Shown here piece after piece: positions 50,041 through 58,424 of a DNA stretch of 64,000 bases (its first letter is position 1; every line of letters starts with the position of its first letter). The notes beneath the pieces were generated by a model. It worked only from the letters and a program-made list of their open reading frames with translations. It did no database searches and was not told where the DNA came from. This stretch comes from Fimenecus sp045632525 (GTDB lineage Bacteria > Bacillota > Clostridia > Oscillospirales > Acutalibacteraceae), in NCBI GenBank assembly GCA_045632525.1, contig JAZQWV010000004.1:1-64000 (forward strand). Direction: 5' to 3'. A program made the position numbers and the translations under genes.

Positions 50041-50952
50041 ATGATGTTGTACGGTGAACTCATAACACTTGCAAAAAACTTAGGTGCAGTTGTTGAAGAA
50101 AATGTACTAATGAGCAAATATACAAGTTTTAAAACAGGTGGCAATGCCGATTTACTCATCATTCCCGCTTCTGTTGATTCTTTATCACAAATCATAAAAA
50201 AATGTAAAGCGTTAAATATTAAACCTTTTGTTATGGGTAATGGTTCAAACTTGCTTGTAACAGATAGTGGATATAAAGGTGTAATAATTAAAATTGGCTC
50301 AAATCTTTCATCAATGAAATTGCTTGACGAAAACACAATTGAATGCGAGTCAGGTGTAATGATGAAAGCACTTTGCAACTTCGCACTTGATAATTCTTTA
50401 AGTGGTTTAGAATTTGCATTTGGTATTCCCGGTAACCTTGGTGGTGCTGTGTATATGAATGCAGGTGCTTATGGTGGCGAAATGAAGGATGTTCTATATT
50501 CTTGCACTCATATTGATAGTGACGGAAATATAGGCACTCTTACAAAAGACCAGCTTGATTTAGGTTATCGTCGAAGTGCTTATACAGATAATGGCTACAC
50601 AATAATTTCTGCAACACTTAAACTGCAAAAAGGTGACAAAACAGAAATTAAAGAAGCAATGAACGATAAACTTCGCCGTAGAAAAGAAAAACAACCATTA
50701 GAATTTCCAAGCGCTGGTAGTACATTCAAACGCCCAGAAGGATATTTTGCGGGTGCTTTGATAGAAGATTGCCAATTAAAGGGATACACAATTGGTGGTG
50801 CGCAAGTTAGTGAAAAACACGCAGGGTTTGTGATAAATCGTGGTGGCGCAACATCAACAGATATTTTAAATCTTATAAAACACATTCAGGACACAGTTTT
50901 TGAAAAACATGGTGTAAAACTTGAAACAGAAGTAAAAATTATTGGGGAATAA
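50041..50952 (+). CDS. murB: UDP-N-acetylenolpyruvoylglucosamine reductase
   Basis: A flavoenzyme of 303 residues, second committed step of peptidoglycan precursor synthesis (enolpyruvyl-UDP-GlcNAc to UDP-MurNAc). FAD-binding parts are YTSFKTGGNADLL and VMGNGSNLLV. The GIPGNLGGAVYMNAGAYGGEM block is highly conserved. DLGYRRSAY holds the active-site Arg, SAGSTFKRPEG the catalytic Ser, and the C-terminal HAGFVINRGGATS is typical of the short type II MurB of Gram-positives. AAAGAGG precedes the ATG; a second ATG follows at once. It is part of the hprK operon. Confidence 0.96.
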   Translation: MMLYGELITLAKNLGAVVEENVLMSKYTSFKTGGNADLLIIPASVDSLSQIIKKCKALNIKPFVMGNGSNLLVTDSGYKGVIIKIGSNLSSMKLLDENTIECESGVMMKALCNFALDNSLSGLEFAFGIPGNLGGAVYMNAGAYGGEMKDVLYSCTHIDSDGNIGTLTKDQLDLGYRRSAYTDNGYTIISATLKLQKGDKTEIKEAMNDKLRRRKEKQPLEFPSAGSTFKRPEGYFAGALIEDCQLKGYTIGGAQVSEKHAGFVINRGGATSTDILNLIKHIQDTVFEKHGVKLETEVKIIGE

Positions 50953-50963
50953 GAGGTGAGTTT

Positions 50964-51824
50964 ATGCAATTAGTAATCGTAACAGGTATGTCAGGTGCAG
51001 GTAAATCAAGAGCCATTGATACTTTAGAAGATATTGGCTTTTTCTGCGTCGATAATATGACACCTCAGTTAATTCCGACTTTTGTTCAGATTCTTAATGA
51101 CTCAACTGAACAACGCGAAAAGGTTGCTATTGCAGCTGATGTTAGATTAGGTGACTCATTTAATCAGTTGTTTGAAGCTCTTGAAGGTTTGAAAGCTATG
51201 GAATGTGATTATAAAATCTTGTTCCTTGATGCAGATAACGAAGTGATTATGCGCCGCTATCAAGAGACTCGAAGAAAGCATCCACTTTCAAACAAAAACT
51301 CACAGAGTGAACTGTTAGACATTATCATTAAAGAACGCGAAATGCTTAAAAAAGCGCGCAATATCGCAAACTATGTAATTGATACATCTTTAATTACAAC
51401 TTCTCAACTCAAAGAGCGTGTTGCTGAGTTGTTCCTTGATGATATTGCAAATACACTTAAAATCAATGTTGTTTCTTTTGGCTTTAAAAATGGTGCACCA
51501 AAAGATTCTGATTTAGTTTTCGATGTTAGATGCTTACCAAATCCATTTTATGTTCCAGAACTTAAAGAGCATACAGGTCTTGAAGAACCAGTTCATGAAT
51601 ATGTTATGAGTTTTGACCAAGCAAAAGGTTTAGTACCAAAATTACTTGATTTAATCAATTATTTAGTTCCGCTTTACAGAAGTGAAGGCAAGAGCCAGTT
51701 GACCATTTCAGTTGGTTGTACAGGTGGCAAACACCGTTCAGTAGTGTTTGCTGAATTGGTTTATAACAATATTAAAGATAAGGGCTACAATGTTTCGGTT
51801 TATCACCGCGACATTAAGAGATAA
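50964..51824 (+). CDS. rapZ: RNase adapter protein RapZ (YvcJ), nucleotide-binding
   Basis: A 286-residue P-loop protein. Walker A GMSGAGKS is at residues 8-15; a Walker B-like LFLDADNEV and the EVIMRRYQETRRKHPLS segment follow. The C-terminal domain has FKNGAPKDSDLVFDVRCLPNPFYVPEL, and GCTGGKHRSVVFAE near the end. In E. coli RapZ directs RNase E to GlmZ; in Firmicutes YvcJ's role is less clear, touching competence and envelope metabolism. GAGGTGAG precedes the ATG. whiA starts nine bases later. Confidence 0.95.
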   Translation: MQLVIVTGMSGAGKSRAIDTLEDIGFFCVDNMTPQLIPTFVQILNDSTEQREKVAIAADVRLGDSFNQLFEALEGLKAMECDYKILFLDADNEVIMRRYQETRRKHPLSNKNSQSELLDIIIKEREMLKKARNIANYVIDTSLITTSQLKERVAELFLDDIANTLKINVVSFGFKNGAPKDSDLVFDVRCLPNPFYVPELKEHTGLEEPVHEYVMSFDQAKGLVPKLLDLINYLVPLYRSEGKSQLTISVGCTGGKHRSVVFAELVYNNIKDKGYNVSVYHRDIKR

Positions 51825-51833
51825 GGGTTAAAA

Positions 51834-52736
51834 ATGTCTTTTTCAGCAGATGTCAAAAATGAAATTTTGTCAATTGAATTAGAGAATAATTGCTGTTTGC
51901 ACGCTTTTGCATACGGTATGATTCTCTTTTCAAGAGCGTTTTCATCTTTTGATATTTCATTATTAACCGAGCATAGCGGTATAGCAAAAATGTATCGTGA
52001 TATGCTCATAAAAGTTTGCGATGTAAAGCCAGATTATGTAAAAACAGAAGCAGGTAAATACAAAATTGAAGTTAAAAGTGCTCAAGATAGATTAAAAGTC
52101 CTTGAAACTTTTGGCTATGATAAGAAAGCAAGTACTTCAAGACTTAATTGGAGTAATATTGCTGATGAATGTTGTAAAGTTGCATTTTTAAAGGGTGCAT
52201 TTTTGACTTGTGGTACAATTAACGACCCCAATAAAGGTTATCATTTGGAATTTGTTGTTCCATATCTTAATTTAAGTAAAGATTTAAAACTTTTTATAAA
52301 TGACTACGATGAACTTTCTGTAACACCAAAAGTTATCACTAGAAGTTCCAACTATGTCATATATTTTAAAGATAGTGAAGCAATTGAAGACATTTTGACA
52401 GTAATGGGCGCAATGAATTCGTGCCTTGAACTTATGGGCGTTAAAATGTATAAGGATATGCGCAATAATGTTAACAGAAAACTTAATTTTGAAAGCGCAA
52501 ACCTTGATAAAACGATTGATGCAGCCGCAAAACAGATTGATGCAATTTTACATATAAAAAATACAGTTGGATTTTCATATTTATCAAGTGAACTTCGAGA
52601 AATAGCTGAGTTGCGACTTGAAAATCCTGATATGTCATTGCGTGAATTGGGAGAATATTTGAGTGAACCTATTTCACGCTCGGGTGTCAATCATAGATTA
52701 AAGAAGATTTGTACGATTGCAAGTACTATAAAATAA
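51834..52736 (+). CDS. whiA: DNA-binding protein WhiA
   Basis: A 300-residue protein with an N-terminal LAGLIDADG-homing-endonuclease-like domain lacking nuclease residues, and a C-terminal helix-turn-helix (LRELGEYLSEPISRSGVNHRLKKI). In Bacillus WhiA affects chromosome segregation and cell division. In many Firmicutes yvcK lies between rapZ and whiA; here it is absent and whiA follows rapZ directly. The start MSFSADVKNEIL matches the family N-terminus. Confidence 0.95.
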   Translation: MSFSADVKNEILSIELENNCCLHAFAYGMILFSRAFSSFDISLLTEHSGIAKMYRDMLIKVCDVKPDYVKTEAGKYKIEVKSAQDRLKVLETFGYDKKASTSRLNWSNIADECCKVAFLKGAFLTCGTINDPNKGYHLEFVVPYLNLSKDLKLFINDYDELSVTPKVITRSSNYVIYFKDSEAIEDILTVMGAMNSCLELMGVKMYKDMRNNVNRKLNFESANLDKTIDAAAKQIDAILHIKNTVGFSYLSSELREIAELRLENPDMSLRELGEYLSEPISRSGVNHRLKKICTIASTIK

Positions 52737-52773
52737 AGGATATGTGCACAATATGTGCTAACGGGTGATAGAA

Positions 52774-53367
52774 ATGAGAAAGAACGAAGAATTTGCAATT
52801 TCATTTGAAAGCGCTGAATATTCAGTAAAAAAGAAGAAAAAGTCGTGGGAGTTTATCTATGATTGGATGGACTCGTTAATTTATGCAATTATTTTAATCT
52901 TATTGATATTTACATTCTTATTTAGAGTTGTAGGTGTTAATGGAACTTCAATGAAACCCACATTAAACAATGGCGACTGGCTCACAGTTAGCGCAATTCC
53001 GGGCGAGGTTGAAGTAGGCGATATTGTTGTTGTAACACAGCCAAATTCACTTAATGAGCCACTCATCAAGCGCGTTATTGCAAAAGGTGGCGACACTATT
53101 TCAATTGATTTTATTGAAGGTGTAGTCACAGTAAATGGCGTTGCAAAATATGAACCATATATTGCAGAAAAAACAGAGAGAATGGGTGACTTTGTTTATC
53201 CTTTAACTGTGCCAGAGGGATGTCTTTTTGTAATGGGTGACAATAGAAATGACTCGCTCGACAGCCGTTTTAAAACTATTGGATTCATTGACGAAAGATA
53301 TGTTTTAGGTGTGGCACAAATCAGAATTTTACCTTTTGGCGATTGGAACATTAATGACTATGAATAA
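52774..53367 (+). CDS. Signal peptidase I (first of two)
   Basis: A membrane serine protease of 197 residues that removes signal peptides at the outer face of the membrane. After a charged N-terminus comes the anchor (about 36-52), then catalytic Ser59 (NGTSMKPT) and Lys99 (PLIKRVIAKGGD); MGDNRNDSLDSR is the conserved box E. The start at 52774 is chosen since CGGGTG lies seven bases upstream. The second signal peptidase gene overlaps it by 14 bases. Confidence 0.93.
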   Translation: MRKNEEFAISFESAEYSVKKKKKSWEFIYDWMDSLIYAIILILLIFTFLFRVVGVNGTSMKPTLNNGDWLTVSAIPGEVEVGDIVVVTQPNSLNEPLIKRVIAKGGDTISIDFIEGVVTVNGVAKYEPYIAEKTERMGDFVYPLTVPEGCLFVMGDNRNDSLDSRFKTIGFIDERYVLGVAQIRILPFGDWNINDYE

Positions 53368-53884
53368 TAAAATTTTAAACACAGTTTATGATTTTGCTTC
53401 AGTATTACTGGCTGCTGTATTAGCGGTCAGTATTATATTTACTTTTTTCTTTAAGATTTCAACTGTTGTTGGTGAGTCAATGGAAAACACTTTGCATAAT
53501 GGCGAAAGTCTATTGATAACTGCAATCAATGGCGAAATCAAAAATGGTGATGTTGTTGTTATTTCTCAACCGAATAGTTATGAATTGGTTTTAATAAAAA
53601 GAGTAATTGGAACAGCGGGGCAGACTATTACATTTGATAAAAAAACCAGAAGTGTATTTGTTGATGGCGTTGAACTTGAAGAAGACTATATTAAAGAAAA
53701 AATGCTGTTTTTCTATGGGATGAATAACAGCTATACTGTTCCCGAAGGTAAACTTTTTGTAATGGGTGACAATCGTAATAACTCTGCAGACAGTCGTGAC
53801 CCGGGAATAGGTATGATAGACGAGAGATATGTAGTCGGTAAAGTTTTTTATAAAATTGGCGATACAAAACTTTTTAATTCTTAA
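53354..53884 (+). CDS. Signal peptidase I (second of two)
   Basis: A 176-residue paralogue of the preceding gene with the same layout: anchor (about 14-34), Ser42 (VGESMENT), Lys82 (VLIKRVIGTAGQ) and MGDNRNNSADSRD. Both catalytic residues are intact, so both should be active. It overlaps the first gene by 14 bases in another frame, with only a weak GGA box, so translation probably depends on the upstream gene. ATG 53354 or 53360 may be used. The substitution GESMENT for GTSMKPT suggests somewhat different substrate preference. Confidence 0.9.
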   Translation: MTMNNKILNTVYDFASVLLAAVLAVSIIFTFFFKISTVVGESMENTLHNGESLLITAINGEIKNGDVVVISQPNSYELVLIKRVIGTAGQTITFDKKTRSVFVDGVELEEDYIKEKMLFFYGMNNSYTVPEGKLFVMGDNRNNSADSRDPGIGMIDERYVVGKVFYKIGDTKLFNS

Positions 53885-53901
53885 AGTTTAGGAGAATGAA
53901 A

Positions 53902-54771
53902 ATGGCTGATACTCAAAGACAAGTTGTTCAGTGGTTTCCGGGTCACATGGCAAAAACCCGTCGTCTTATCAAAGAAAGTTTGCCACTTGTTGACGGTGTA
54001 ACAGAAATTATTGATGCAAGAATTCCAATTAGCAGTTCAAACCCTGAACTTGAAGAATTAATTAATGGTAAACCCAGAATTGTTCTTTTAAACAAATGTG
54101 ATTTAGCAGATAGAAATGCTACAAATCAGTGGGTTGATTATTATAAGAACAAAGGAATAAAAGCTATTCCTGTTGATTGCAGAACTGGTAAAGGACTCAA
54201 TAATTACATTGTTGCTGTTCGTGAGGTTCTTAAAGATGTTATCAAAAAGAATGAAGACAGGGGAATGCCGGGCAAGGCGCTTCGTATTATGGTTGTTGGA
54301 ATTCCTAACACCGGCAAATCTTCCTTTATCAACCGTATGGCAGGGTCTGCTAAAGCAAAAGTAGCTGATAAAGCAGGTGTTACAAAACACAACCAATGGT
54401 TCCCAATAGGCAATGGTATTGAATTGCTTGATACCCCGGGTGTGTTATGGCCAAAATTTGATGACCCAAAGGTTGGCGACAGACTTGCTTTTATAGGTTC
54501 TGTTAAAGATGAAATTTTAGATGCAGAAACTTTGGCAATAAGACTTTTAGAAGTTATGAAAACTGATTATGCTGACAGACTTTCTGAAAGATATAAAATT
54601 GTAGATTTTCAAGATAAAGAGGCTTGGGAAGTTCTAGAAATGATTGGCAAAAAACGCGGTATGATGATTAAGGGTGGCGACATTGACTATGAACGCGCAT
54701 CTGTAATGTTGCTTGATGAATACCGTGGTGGCAAATTAGGCGCAATTTCATTAGAAAGACCGGTGAAATAA
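53902..54771 (+). CDS. rbgA: Ribosome biogenesis GTPase RbgA (YlqF)
   Basis: A circularly permuted GTPase of 289 residues needed for late 50S assembly. Motif order is G4 (LLNKCD, about 60), G5 (VDCRTG), G1 (GIPNTGKSSF, about 135), G2/T (GVTKHNQW), and G3 (DTPGVLWP), the permutation typical of YlqF. The start MADTQRQVVQWFPGHMAKTRR matches the family; AGGAG is seven bases upstream. rnhB begins one base after its stop, the same order as in Bacillus (ylqF-rnhB). Confidence 0.95.
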   Translation: MADTQRQVVQWFPGHMAKTRRLIKESLPLVDGVTEIIDARIPISSSNPELEELINGKPRIVLLNKCDLADRNATNQWVDYYKNKGIKAIPVDCRTGKGLNNYIVAVREVLKDVIKKNEDRGMPGKALRIMVVGIPNTGKSSFINRMAGSAKAKVADKAGVTKHNQWFPIGNGIELLDTPGVLWPKFDDPKVGDRLAFIGSVKDEILDAETLAIRLLEVMKTDYADRLSERYKIVDFQDKEAWEVLEMIGKKRGMMIKGGDIDYERASVMLLDEYRGGKLGAISLERPVK

Positions 54772-54772
54772 T

Positions 54773-55381
54773 ATGGATTATTCTTATGAAAAACTTGCCA
54801 TAGAAAAAGGTTTTAAAACAATTTGTGGAATTGATGAAGCAGGTCGCGGGCCATTGGCAGGTCCTGTTTATGCCGCAGCGGTTATTTTGCCAATTGACCT
54901 TGAAATAGATGGACTTAACGACTCTAAAAAACTTACAGAGAAGAAACGTGAAGCATTGTTTGATGTAATTTGTGAAAAAGCAATTTCTTATTCTATTGGC
55001 ATTGCAACAGAAGAAGAAATTGATGAAATCAATATTTTAAATGCAACTTTTTTAGCAATGAGAAGAGCAGTTGATGGATTATCAGTAAAACCCGATTATG
55101 CATTGATTGATGGTAATCAACATCCAAGATTATCTATTCCAGACGAAACTGTTGTTAAAGGTGACGGTAAGAGCATGTCAATTGCTGCAGCATCAATTCT
55201 TGCAAAAGTCAGTCGTGACCGTTTTATGCTCCAAATTGCTGAAAAATATCCTGAATATTGTTTTGAAAAGCATAAAGGTTATGGCACAAAACTTCATTAT
55301 GAAATGATTGAAAAATATGGTGTTGCACCAATACACAGAAGGTCTTTTCTTAAAAAGATTTTAGGCGATAACAATGGATAA
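54773..55381 (+). CDS. rnhB: Ribonuclease HII
   Basis: A 202-residue enzyme that cuts RNA in RNA/DNA hybrids and at single ribonucleotides in DNA. The active-site Asp21-Glu22 lie in GIDEAGRGPLAGPV, a third acid in YALIDGNQHP, and a fourth in AASILAKVSRDR; KHKGYGTKLHYE is a typical C-terminal block. It starts one base after rbgA and overlaps yraN by eight bases. Confidence 0.95.
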   Translation: MDYSYEKLAIEKGFKTICGIDEAGRGPLAGPVYAAAVILPIDLEIDGLNDSKKLTEKKREALFDVICEKAISYSIGIATEEEIDEINILNATFLAMRRAVDGLSVKPDYALIDGNQHPRLSIPDETVVKGDGKSMSIAAASILAKVSRDRFMLQIAEKYPEYCFEKHKGYGTKLHYEMIEKYGVAPIHRRSFLKKILGDNNG

Positions 55382-55739
55382 ACGCTTGATTGGTGAATAC
55401 GGTGAGATTATTGCTGCAAGATATCTTAGAAAACACGGTTACATAATTGTTGAAGGTAATTATCATTGTAAATTCGGTGAAATTGATATTGTTGCAGAAG
55501 ATAAAAAATATGTTGTCTTTGTTGAAGTTAAAACCCGAAGTGACGGAATGAAATATTCACCATCTGACGCTGTTGATAGTACCAAAAGAGCAAAAATCAT
55601 AGCATCATCACAAATTTATTTGAAAAATTATGAGTTTAATCGTCAGCCACGATTTGATATCATTGAAGTTTATTTTAAAGATGATGAACCCGTAAAAATT
55701 AATCATATTGAAAATGCGTTTGATTCACAAGGAATTTAA
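55374..55739 (+). CDS. YraN family endonuclease-like protein (UPF0102)
   Basis: A 121-residue protein with a restriction-endonuclease-like fold: GEYGEIIAARYLRKHGYIIVE, then GEIDIVAEDKKYVVFVEVKTR, which carries the E-D-EVK pattern of the PD-(D/E)XK superfamily. Function is unproven; links to recombination or DNA uptake have been proposed. Its ATG lies inside the end of rnhB (overlap eight bases), a common rnhB-yraN arrangement. Confidence 0.92.
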   Translation: MDKRLIGEYGEIIAARYLRKHGYIIVEGNYHCKFGEIDIVAEDKKYVVFVEVKTRSDGMKYSPSDAVDSTKRAKIIASSQIYLKNYEFNRQPRFDIIEVYFKDDEPVKINHIENAFDSQGI

Positions 55740-55750
55740 CCATTTTAATA

Positions 55751-55779
55751 TTGAAATGAATTATTATTTATGTTAGAAT
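55751..55779 (+). promoter_or_regulatory. Probable promoter of thrC
   Basis: TTGAAA (55751-55756) and TAGAAT (55774-55779) with a 17-base spacer. Confidence 0.55.
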
Positions 55780-55803
55780 ACCACACGAAAAGGATGTGTT
55801 CTT

Positions 55804-57297
55804 ATGTTTTATACAAGTACAAGAGATAAGTCGGTTAAGGTAACTGCTGCCGAAGCAATTGCTAAAGGTATTTCATCAGAAGGTGGGCTTTTTGTTCCAA
55901 CTGAAATTCCACAGATTTCTCTTAAATTTATTGAAAAACTCGTGCCAATGAGTTACATTGAAAGAGCAAAAGAAATTTTGAGACTCTATCTCACAGATTT
56001 TACAGAAGACGAACTTTCAATGTGTGTTGAAGGTGCATACAAAGCTGGTAAATTCAGCTCAGAAAAGGTTGCGCCTTTATATAAGTTAAGTGATACAGCA
56101 AATGTATTAGAACTTTGGAGAGGACCAACTTGCGCATTTAAAGATATGGCTCTTCAACTTCTTCCATATCTTCTTACAGTTTCTGCTGGTAAGACAGTTA
56201 AAGATACTGAAATCGTTATTCTTGTTGCTACATCAGGCGATACAGGTAAGGCTGCTCTTGAAGGATTTGCAGATGTTCCTAATACAAAGATTCTTGTTTT
56301 CTATCCTGTTGATGGTGTTAGCCCAATGCAAAAGCTTCAGATGACAACACAAGAAGGCAATAATGTGAGTGTTTGTGCTATTGAAGGTAACTTTGACGAT
56401 GCACAGTCAGGTGTTAAAAAGATTTTCACAGACAAGGATATTGAAAAGAAATTCAAGGAAAATGGTCTTGCATTCTCATCAGCTAACTCAATCAACTGGG
56501 GTCGTCTTGTGCCACAGATTGTTTATTATGTATCTGCATATTGCGATATGCTCGAAAACGGTGAACTTAAAAATGGTGAAGCAATGAATGTTGTTGTACC
56601 AACAGGAAACTTTGGCAATATTCTTGCAGCATATTATGCAAAAGAAATGGGTGTACCTGTAAAAACACTTATTTGTGCTTCAAATGCTAATAATGTTCTT
56701 ACTGATTTCTTAACAAGCGGCACTTATGATAAAAACAGAGATTTCTATTGCACAACATCACCATCAATGGATATTCTTATTTCAAGTAACCTTGAAAGAC
56801 TTTTATTCCATCTCTGCGGTGAAAATGATATTCAGGTAGCAGAATGGATGGCAGCACTTAATAATGGTGGTAAATATACAGTTTCTGCAGAAGTTGCAGA
56901 AAAAGTAAAATCATTGTTTGCTGCTGGATGCTGTGATGACGCAGAAACAAAAGCAACAATTGGCAAGGTGTTTGATGATAAAGACTATCTTTGTGACACA
57001 CATACAGCAGTTGCTGTTAAGGTTTATGAAGATTATGTAGCAAAAACAGGTGATAAAACACCAACAGTTATCGCATCAACAGCAAATCCATATAAATTCT
57101 CTGCTAGCGTTCTTTCAGCAATTACTGATGAAATTAAAGCAGATAATGAATTTGATATGGTTGACGAATTGTTCCAGAAATCAAACGAACCAGTTCCACA
57201 ACAGCTTGCGACTCTTAAAGGCAAAACACCAAGATTTACTGGTGTTGCAAAGAAAGAGGATATGAAACAAGTTGTGTTTGATATGTTGGGCATATAA
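55804..57297 (+). CDS. thrC: Threonine synthase
   Basis: A PLP enzyme of 497 residues (the long class found in many Clostridia) that converts O-phosphohomoserine to threonine. N-terminal SEGGLFVPTEIPQ is typical; the PLP lysine is Lys113 in CAFKDMALQ. VATSGDTGKAALEGF is the phosphate-binding block, SSANSINWGRLVPQIVYY the substrate region, and VPTGNFGNILAAYYAKEMG a further conserved stretch. AAAGGA precedes the ATG. It stands alone, without hom or thrB nearby. Confidence 0.95.
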   Translation: MFYTSTRDKSVKVTAAEAIAKGISSEGGLFVPTEIPQISLKFIEKLVPMSYIERAKEILRLYLTDFTEDELSMCVEGAYKAGKFSSEKVAPLYKLSDTANVLELWRGPTCAFKDMALQLLPYLLTVSAGKTVKDTEIVILVATSGDTGKAALEGFADVPNTKILVFYPVDGVSPMQKLQMTTQEGNNVSVCAIEGNFDDAQSGVKKIFTDKDIEKKFKENGLAFSSANSINWGRLVPQIVYYVSAYCDMLENGELKNGEAMNVVVPTGNFGNILAAYYAKEMGVPVKTLICASNANNVLTDFLTSGTYDKNRDFYCTTSPSMDILISSNLERLLFHLCGENDIQVAEWMAALNNGGKYTVSAEVAEKVKSLFAAGCCDDAETKATIGKVFDDKDYLCDTHTAVAVKVYEDYVAKTGDKTPTVIASTANPYKFSASVLSAITDEIKADNEFDMVDELFQKSNEPVPQQLATLKGKTPRFTGVAKKEDMKQVVFDMLGI

Positions 57298-57311
57298 CAC
57301 AATAATAACTA

Positions 57312-57345
57312 ATGCGGAAGCTGTTTTGCTTAGAAGCTTCCGCAT
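57312..57345. terminator. Bidirectional terminator between thrC and the DUF1540 gene
   Basis: ATGCGGAAGCT (57312-57322) pairs with AGCTTCCGCAT (57335-57345); T-tract is short on the plus strand. Confidence 0.72.
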
Positions 57346-57356
57346 TTGAATTTGAA

Positions 57357-57521
57357 TTATTCTACATCTCTTGTGTTAAGTTTGAAAGTTGCACATCTTG
57401 TGTCGTCACAAGAACAAGCACTGTGTGTACCTACTTTAATACCGTCTGCAGTGCAATTCATGTGTCCGTCATTAAAAATGCAATGACAAGCATCGCAAGT
57501 AATGTTTCTATTCTTATCCAT
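57357..57521 (-). CDS. DUF1540 Cys-rich small protein
   Basis: A 54-residue protein with seven cysteines in the DUF1540 pattern: ITCDACHCIFND, CTADGIKVG, then SACSCDDTRCATFKL. The cysteines probably bind zinc or another metal. GGAGG lies nine bases before the ATG. DUF1540 proteins are common in Clostridia, often several per genome; a role in the spore or in metal handling has been suggested, but it is not proven. It is a single gene, convergent with thrC. Confidence 0.88.
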   Translation of the reverse strand: MDKNRNITCDACHCIFNDGHMNCTADGIKVGTHSACSCDDTRCATFKLNTRDVE

Positions 57522-57589
57522 TTTGTTAGCCTCCTTTCAATTTTATTTTTTGAAAGAAATTTATAATTATTCACAGGAGAAATTACCTT

Positions 57590-58282
57590 ATGTCAGTTTT
57601 TGTAATCGGTGATACGCATCTCTCTTTTTCAACAGATAAACCGATGAATATTTTTAAAGGGTGGGATGATTACGAATTCCGCCTTGAAAAAAATTGGCAA
57701 AAATTGGTTGATAAGGATGATACTGTTATAATAGCAGGGGATATTTCTTGGGGAATGAGCCTTGAAGAAAGTGAAAAAGATTTTGAGTTTTTACACAACT
57801 TAAATGGAAAAAAAATCGTTTTAAAAGGTAATCACGATTATTGGTGGAATACCGCAACAAAAATGAATAAATTTCTTGCTGAAAAAGGTTTTAATTCTTT
57901 AAAATTTTTGCATAATAATGCATTCAAAGTTGATGACATTGCAATCGCAGGTAGTCGCGGTTGGTTCTTTGATGCAGAAAGTGAAAACATAGATAAAGTT
58001 TTAGCTCGTGAATGTGAGAGAATTCAACGTTCAATTGATATGGCAAAAGATTTGGGTGGGGAGACTGTAGTTTTCCTTCATTATCCACCAGTTTCAATGT
58101 ATAAAGATTGTGACCCGATAGTTGAAGTGCTTGTGCGAAATGATATAAAACGTTGCTATTATGGGCATCTTCACGGCGGGGCAATAAAGGGCGCACTTAA
58201 TGGTGAAAAATATGGAATAGATTTTAAACTTGTTTCGGCAGATTATCTTGAATTTTGCCCTTTACACATTAAATCCAAGTAA
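57590..58282 (+). CDS. Calcineurin-like metallophosphoesterase
   Basis: A cytosolic 230-residue phosphoesterase with all dimetal motifs: VIGDTHLS, IAGDISWG, LKGNHDYWW, FLHYPPVS and YYGHLHGG. Members act on cyclic nucleotides, phosphoproteins or nucleic acids; the substrate here cannot be deduced. AGGAGA lies before the ATG. It stands alone between the DUF1540 gene and tig. Confidence 0.9.
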   Translation: MSVFVIGDTHLSFSTDKPMNIFKGWDDYEFRLEKNWQKLVDKDDTVIIAGDISWGMSLEESEKDFEFLHNLNGKKIVLKGNHDYWWNTATKMNKFLAEKGFNSLKFLHNNAFKVDDIAIAGSRGWFFDAESENIDKVLARECERIQRSIDMAKDLGGETVVFLHYPPVSMYKDCDPIVEVLVRNDIKRCYYGHLHGGAIKGALNGEKYGIDFKLVSADYLEFCPLHIKSK

Positions 58283-58340
58283 TTTATCAAAAAAACACTA
58301 TTATTTTTGTTAAAATATCAAGAAAAACTTATGGAAAATA

Positions 58341-58369
58341 TTGTATTTAACATTTTTCTGTGTTATAAT
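58341..58369 (+). promoter_or_regulatory. SigA-type promoter of tig
   Basis: TTGTAT (58341-58346) and TATAAT (58364-58369) with a 17-base spacer. Confidence 0.68.
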
Positions 58370-58424
58370 ATATTGAATTTTTCAGTAAAAATCTTAAAAC
58401 AATGATATTCGGGAGGAATATTAA

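Noticed and set aside
57312..57566. 84-residue plus-strand ORF after thrC
   Set aside because: Its start lies in the terminator stem and the opposite strand encodes a convincing DUF1540 protein with GGAGG.
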